Shown here: positions 6,573-7,575 of the stretch, one piece after another
Layout of the letters: every line of letters begins with the position of its first letter
How positions within the stretch are numbered: the stretch's first letter is position 1
Assembly: GCA_003602535.1 (NCBI GenBank)
Contig: QQSA01000091.1
Coordinates: 41,121 to 48,695 of the forward strand
Length of the DNA: 7,575 bases
Direction of reading: 5' to 3'
Source: Candidatus Poseidoniales archaeon
Lineage (GTDB): Archaea > Thermoplasmatota > Poseidoniia > Poseidoniales > Poseidoniaceae
Notes under the pieces: generated by a model
Databases searched by the model: none
The model's input: only the letters and a program-made list of their open reading frames with translations
Told to the model about the DNA's origin: nothing
Made by a program: the position numbers and the translations under genes

Positions 6573-7575
6573 TTACCTTCTCCGTAATGACGATGCAGTA
6601 GCCACGCACAGTCCAATAATCAGCAGTGCCATCGGGTTAAAACTCCAATTATCAACAACTGATATCTCTGATTGACCACCAGCTCCACCACCGCAACCAG
6701 GAGGAGGTGGACCAATGCCTGGGCCCCATGTTTCTCCGTAACCGTCGCAATCACCACCGCCACCGCCACCGCCACCGCCTTGGCCAGCACCGGTATCACT
6801 TGACATGTCAGCTTCACCATGATAGCAGATCAGGAAGTAAGGGAACCCCATTTCCCCATCACCATTTTGCATAGTACTGTGGTAATGATAAATTCCCTGA
6901 GGGAATTCCGGAGTCGGCCCGAAGTGGCCGTTGCATTCGTCTAGATGACCAAGACTCTCTGTGTACTTGTAATCGTCAATTCCGTTGTATCCAGTCTCCC
7001 CATCTTTCAATTCGTATGAACTTCTCATTTCAACAACATTCATTTGATCGTCATAGCCCCAAAACCCGTAAATTGGATAACCATCAAATGCAACTCCAAT
7101 TACCTTGGAGTGATTCCCGTCATAGGTATTTTGAGCAATTGCTTGGATAGTGGATTCGTCATAATCATTTTCTATAGACTCGCCATCTTTTGGATGCCAA
7201 TGCATACAATTTCCATCTGCATGGTAGTGATATGTTCCACCTTGTGCGGCATGGCCATGACAAATTCCTAACTCAATCGGTTGTCTGTCTTCGTTATATG
7301 CTCCATGCTCTGCAGCAACTGCATCCCCTCCAGGTGCATCTTCTGGACCAAAGATAGGGACTCCGTTAATTGAAACTGCAACTGCACCTCTGTCCGGGGC
7401 GCATTCTTTGTCACCATTTGCTTCGGGACAATCTGTACTATCATGGCCGCCTACAGTATCATTTACTGGGCTCCTTGGTATTGACCAAGTGTATGATTGA
7501 GGTGCTGCACAATCGCCACCACCGCCAGAACACGCCAATGTAGATTCAAAGTCATGGTTTGGCATCCCGTTAGTA
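6573..7575 (-). CDS. YHYH-domain exported protein with C-terminal membrane anchor (5' end off the window)
   Basis: The frame stays open to the right edge. The first Met in the window (7565) is not the start: codons before it read Thr-Asn-Gly, giving TNGMPNH, the conserved opening of the YHYH domain, so the signal peptide should lie upstream. Counting from that Met, the domain shows GAVAVSINGVPIFGP (60-74), CHGHAAQGGTYHYH (102-115), VIGVAFDGYPIYGFWG (155-170), LDECNGH (208-214), GIYHYH (224-229) and FPYFLICYHG (241-250). The repeated His-x-His pairs suggest metal binding. The family's reaction is not established. An extra His cluster, NCMHWHPKDG, follows the first YHYH. The C-terminus is a Gly/Pro-rich linker (about 257-297), a helix (311-327) and a terminal RRR, so the domain is probably displayed outside the cell. 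The family call is firm; copper or other metal specificity is a guess. Confidence 0.9.
   Translation of the reverse strand, partial: TNGMPNHDFESTLACSGGGGDCAAPQSYTWSIPRSPVNDTVGGHDSTDCPEANGDKECAPDRGAVAVSINGVPIFGPEDAPGGDAVAAEHGAYNEDRQPIELGICHGHAAQGGTYHYHADGNCMHWHPKDGESIENDYDESTIQAIAQNTYDGNHSKVIGVAFDGYPIYGFWGYDDQMNVVEMRSSYELKDGETGYNGIDDYKYTESLGHLDECNGHFGPTPEFPQGIYHYHSTMQNGDGEMGFPYFLICYHGEADMSSDTGAGQGGGGGGGGGDCDGYGETWGPGIGPPPPGCGGGAGGQSEISVVDNWSFNPMALLIIGLCVATASSLRRR
6755..6778 (-). repeat. Hexanucleotide tandem repeat encoding poly-Gly
   Basis: There are four perfect copies of CACCGC on the plus strand. Read on the minus strand they are GCGGTG units that encode Gly-Gly in the linker between the YHYH domain and the membrane helix. 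Partial copies flank them. Such a short in-frame repeat can gain or lose units by slippage, changing linker length by two glycines per unit without breaking the frame. Confidence 0.8.

Noticed and set aside
6620..6820. Minus-strand 66-codon frame inside the YHYH gene, with an Ala/Val-rich translation
   Set aside because: It is an out-of-frame reading of the Gly-rich linker repeat; the hydrophobic look comes from the hexanucleotide repeat.
7563..7565. ATG at 7565 as the start of the YHYH protein
   Set aside because: The preceding in-frame codons give Thr-Asn-Gly and complete the conserved TNGMPNH opening of the domain. A signal peptide is missing after this Met, so the start must lie beyond the window.

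Overview
The window looks like a stretch of an uncultured marine archaeal genome. My best guess is Marine Group II / Poseidoniales (Thermoplasmatota). The basis is indirect: long secreted, Asp-rich, calcium-repeat surface proteins, a C-terminal membrane helix ending in RRR, short intergenic gaps, and no clear Shine-Dalgarno sequences. No ribosomal or other phylogenetic marker is present, so the assignment is an inference. The DNA is moderately A+T rich by eye.

All three genes lie on the minus strand, so transcription runs from right to left. (1) 6573 to beyond 7575: an exported YHYH-domain protein whose N-terminus lies off the right edge, ending in a Gly-rich linker, a membrane helix and RRR. 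(2) 3569-6490: a 973-residue type I membrane protein with a signal peptide, a chain of beta-sandwich domains (NEW3/CARDB-like), one membrane helix and a very acidic cytoplasmic tail. (3) 3387 to beyond position 1: at least 1129 residues, with a signal peptide, about 680 residues of thrombospondin type 3-like Asp loops, a transglutaminase-like domain and an Ig-like domain. The third gene has no stop inside the window. I translated it codon by codon and it is open from 3387 to 1.

The gaps between genes are short (82 and 181 bases). Each holds a perfect 6-bp hairpin with a GTA loop just downstream of the preceding stop. The two hairpins share an AAATTC leader and a CCC-GTA-GGG core, and the one after gene 2 is followed by a T run and is a good terminator candidate. 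The three genes may therefore be separate units. All three products would face the outside of the cell or be anchored in its membrane, so the region reads as a surface-protein locus and not a metabolic operon. No RNA gene, CRISPR array, insertion sequence or plus-strand gene is supported.

The points most worth a second look are the apparent loss of the catalytic His in the transglutaminase-like domain (Gln at that position), the repeated hairpin element, the sorting-signal-like end of the YHYH protein, and a beta-rich insert that interrupts the calcium repeats.
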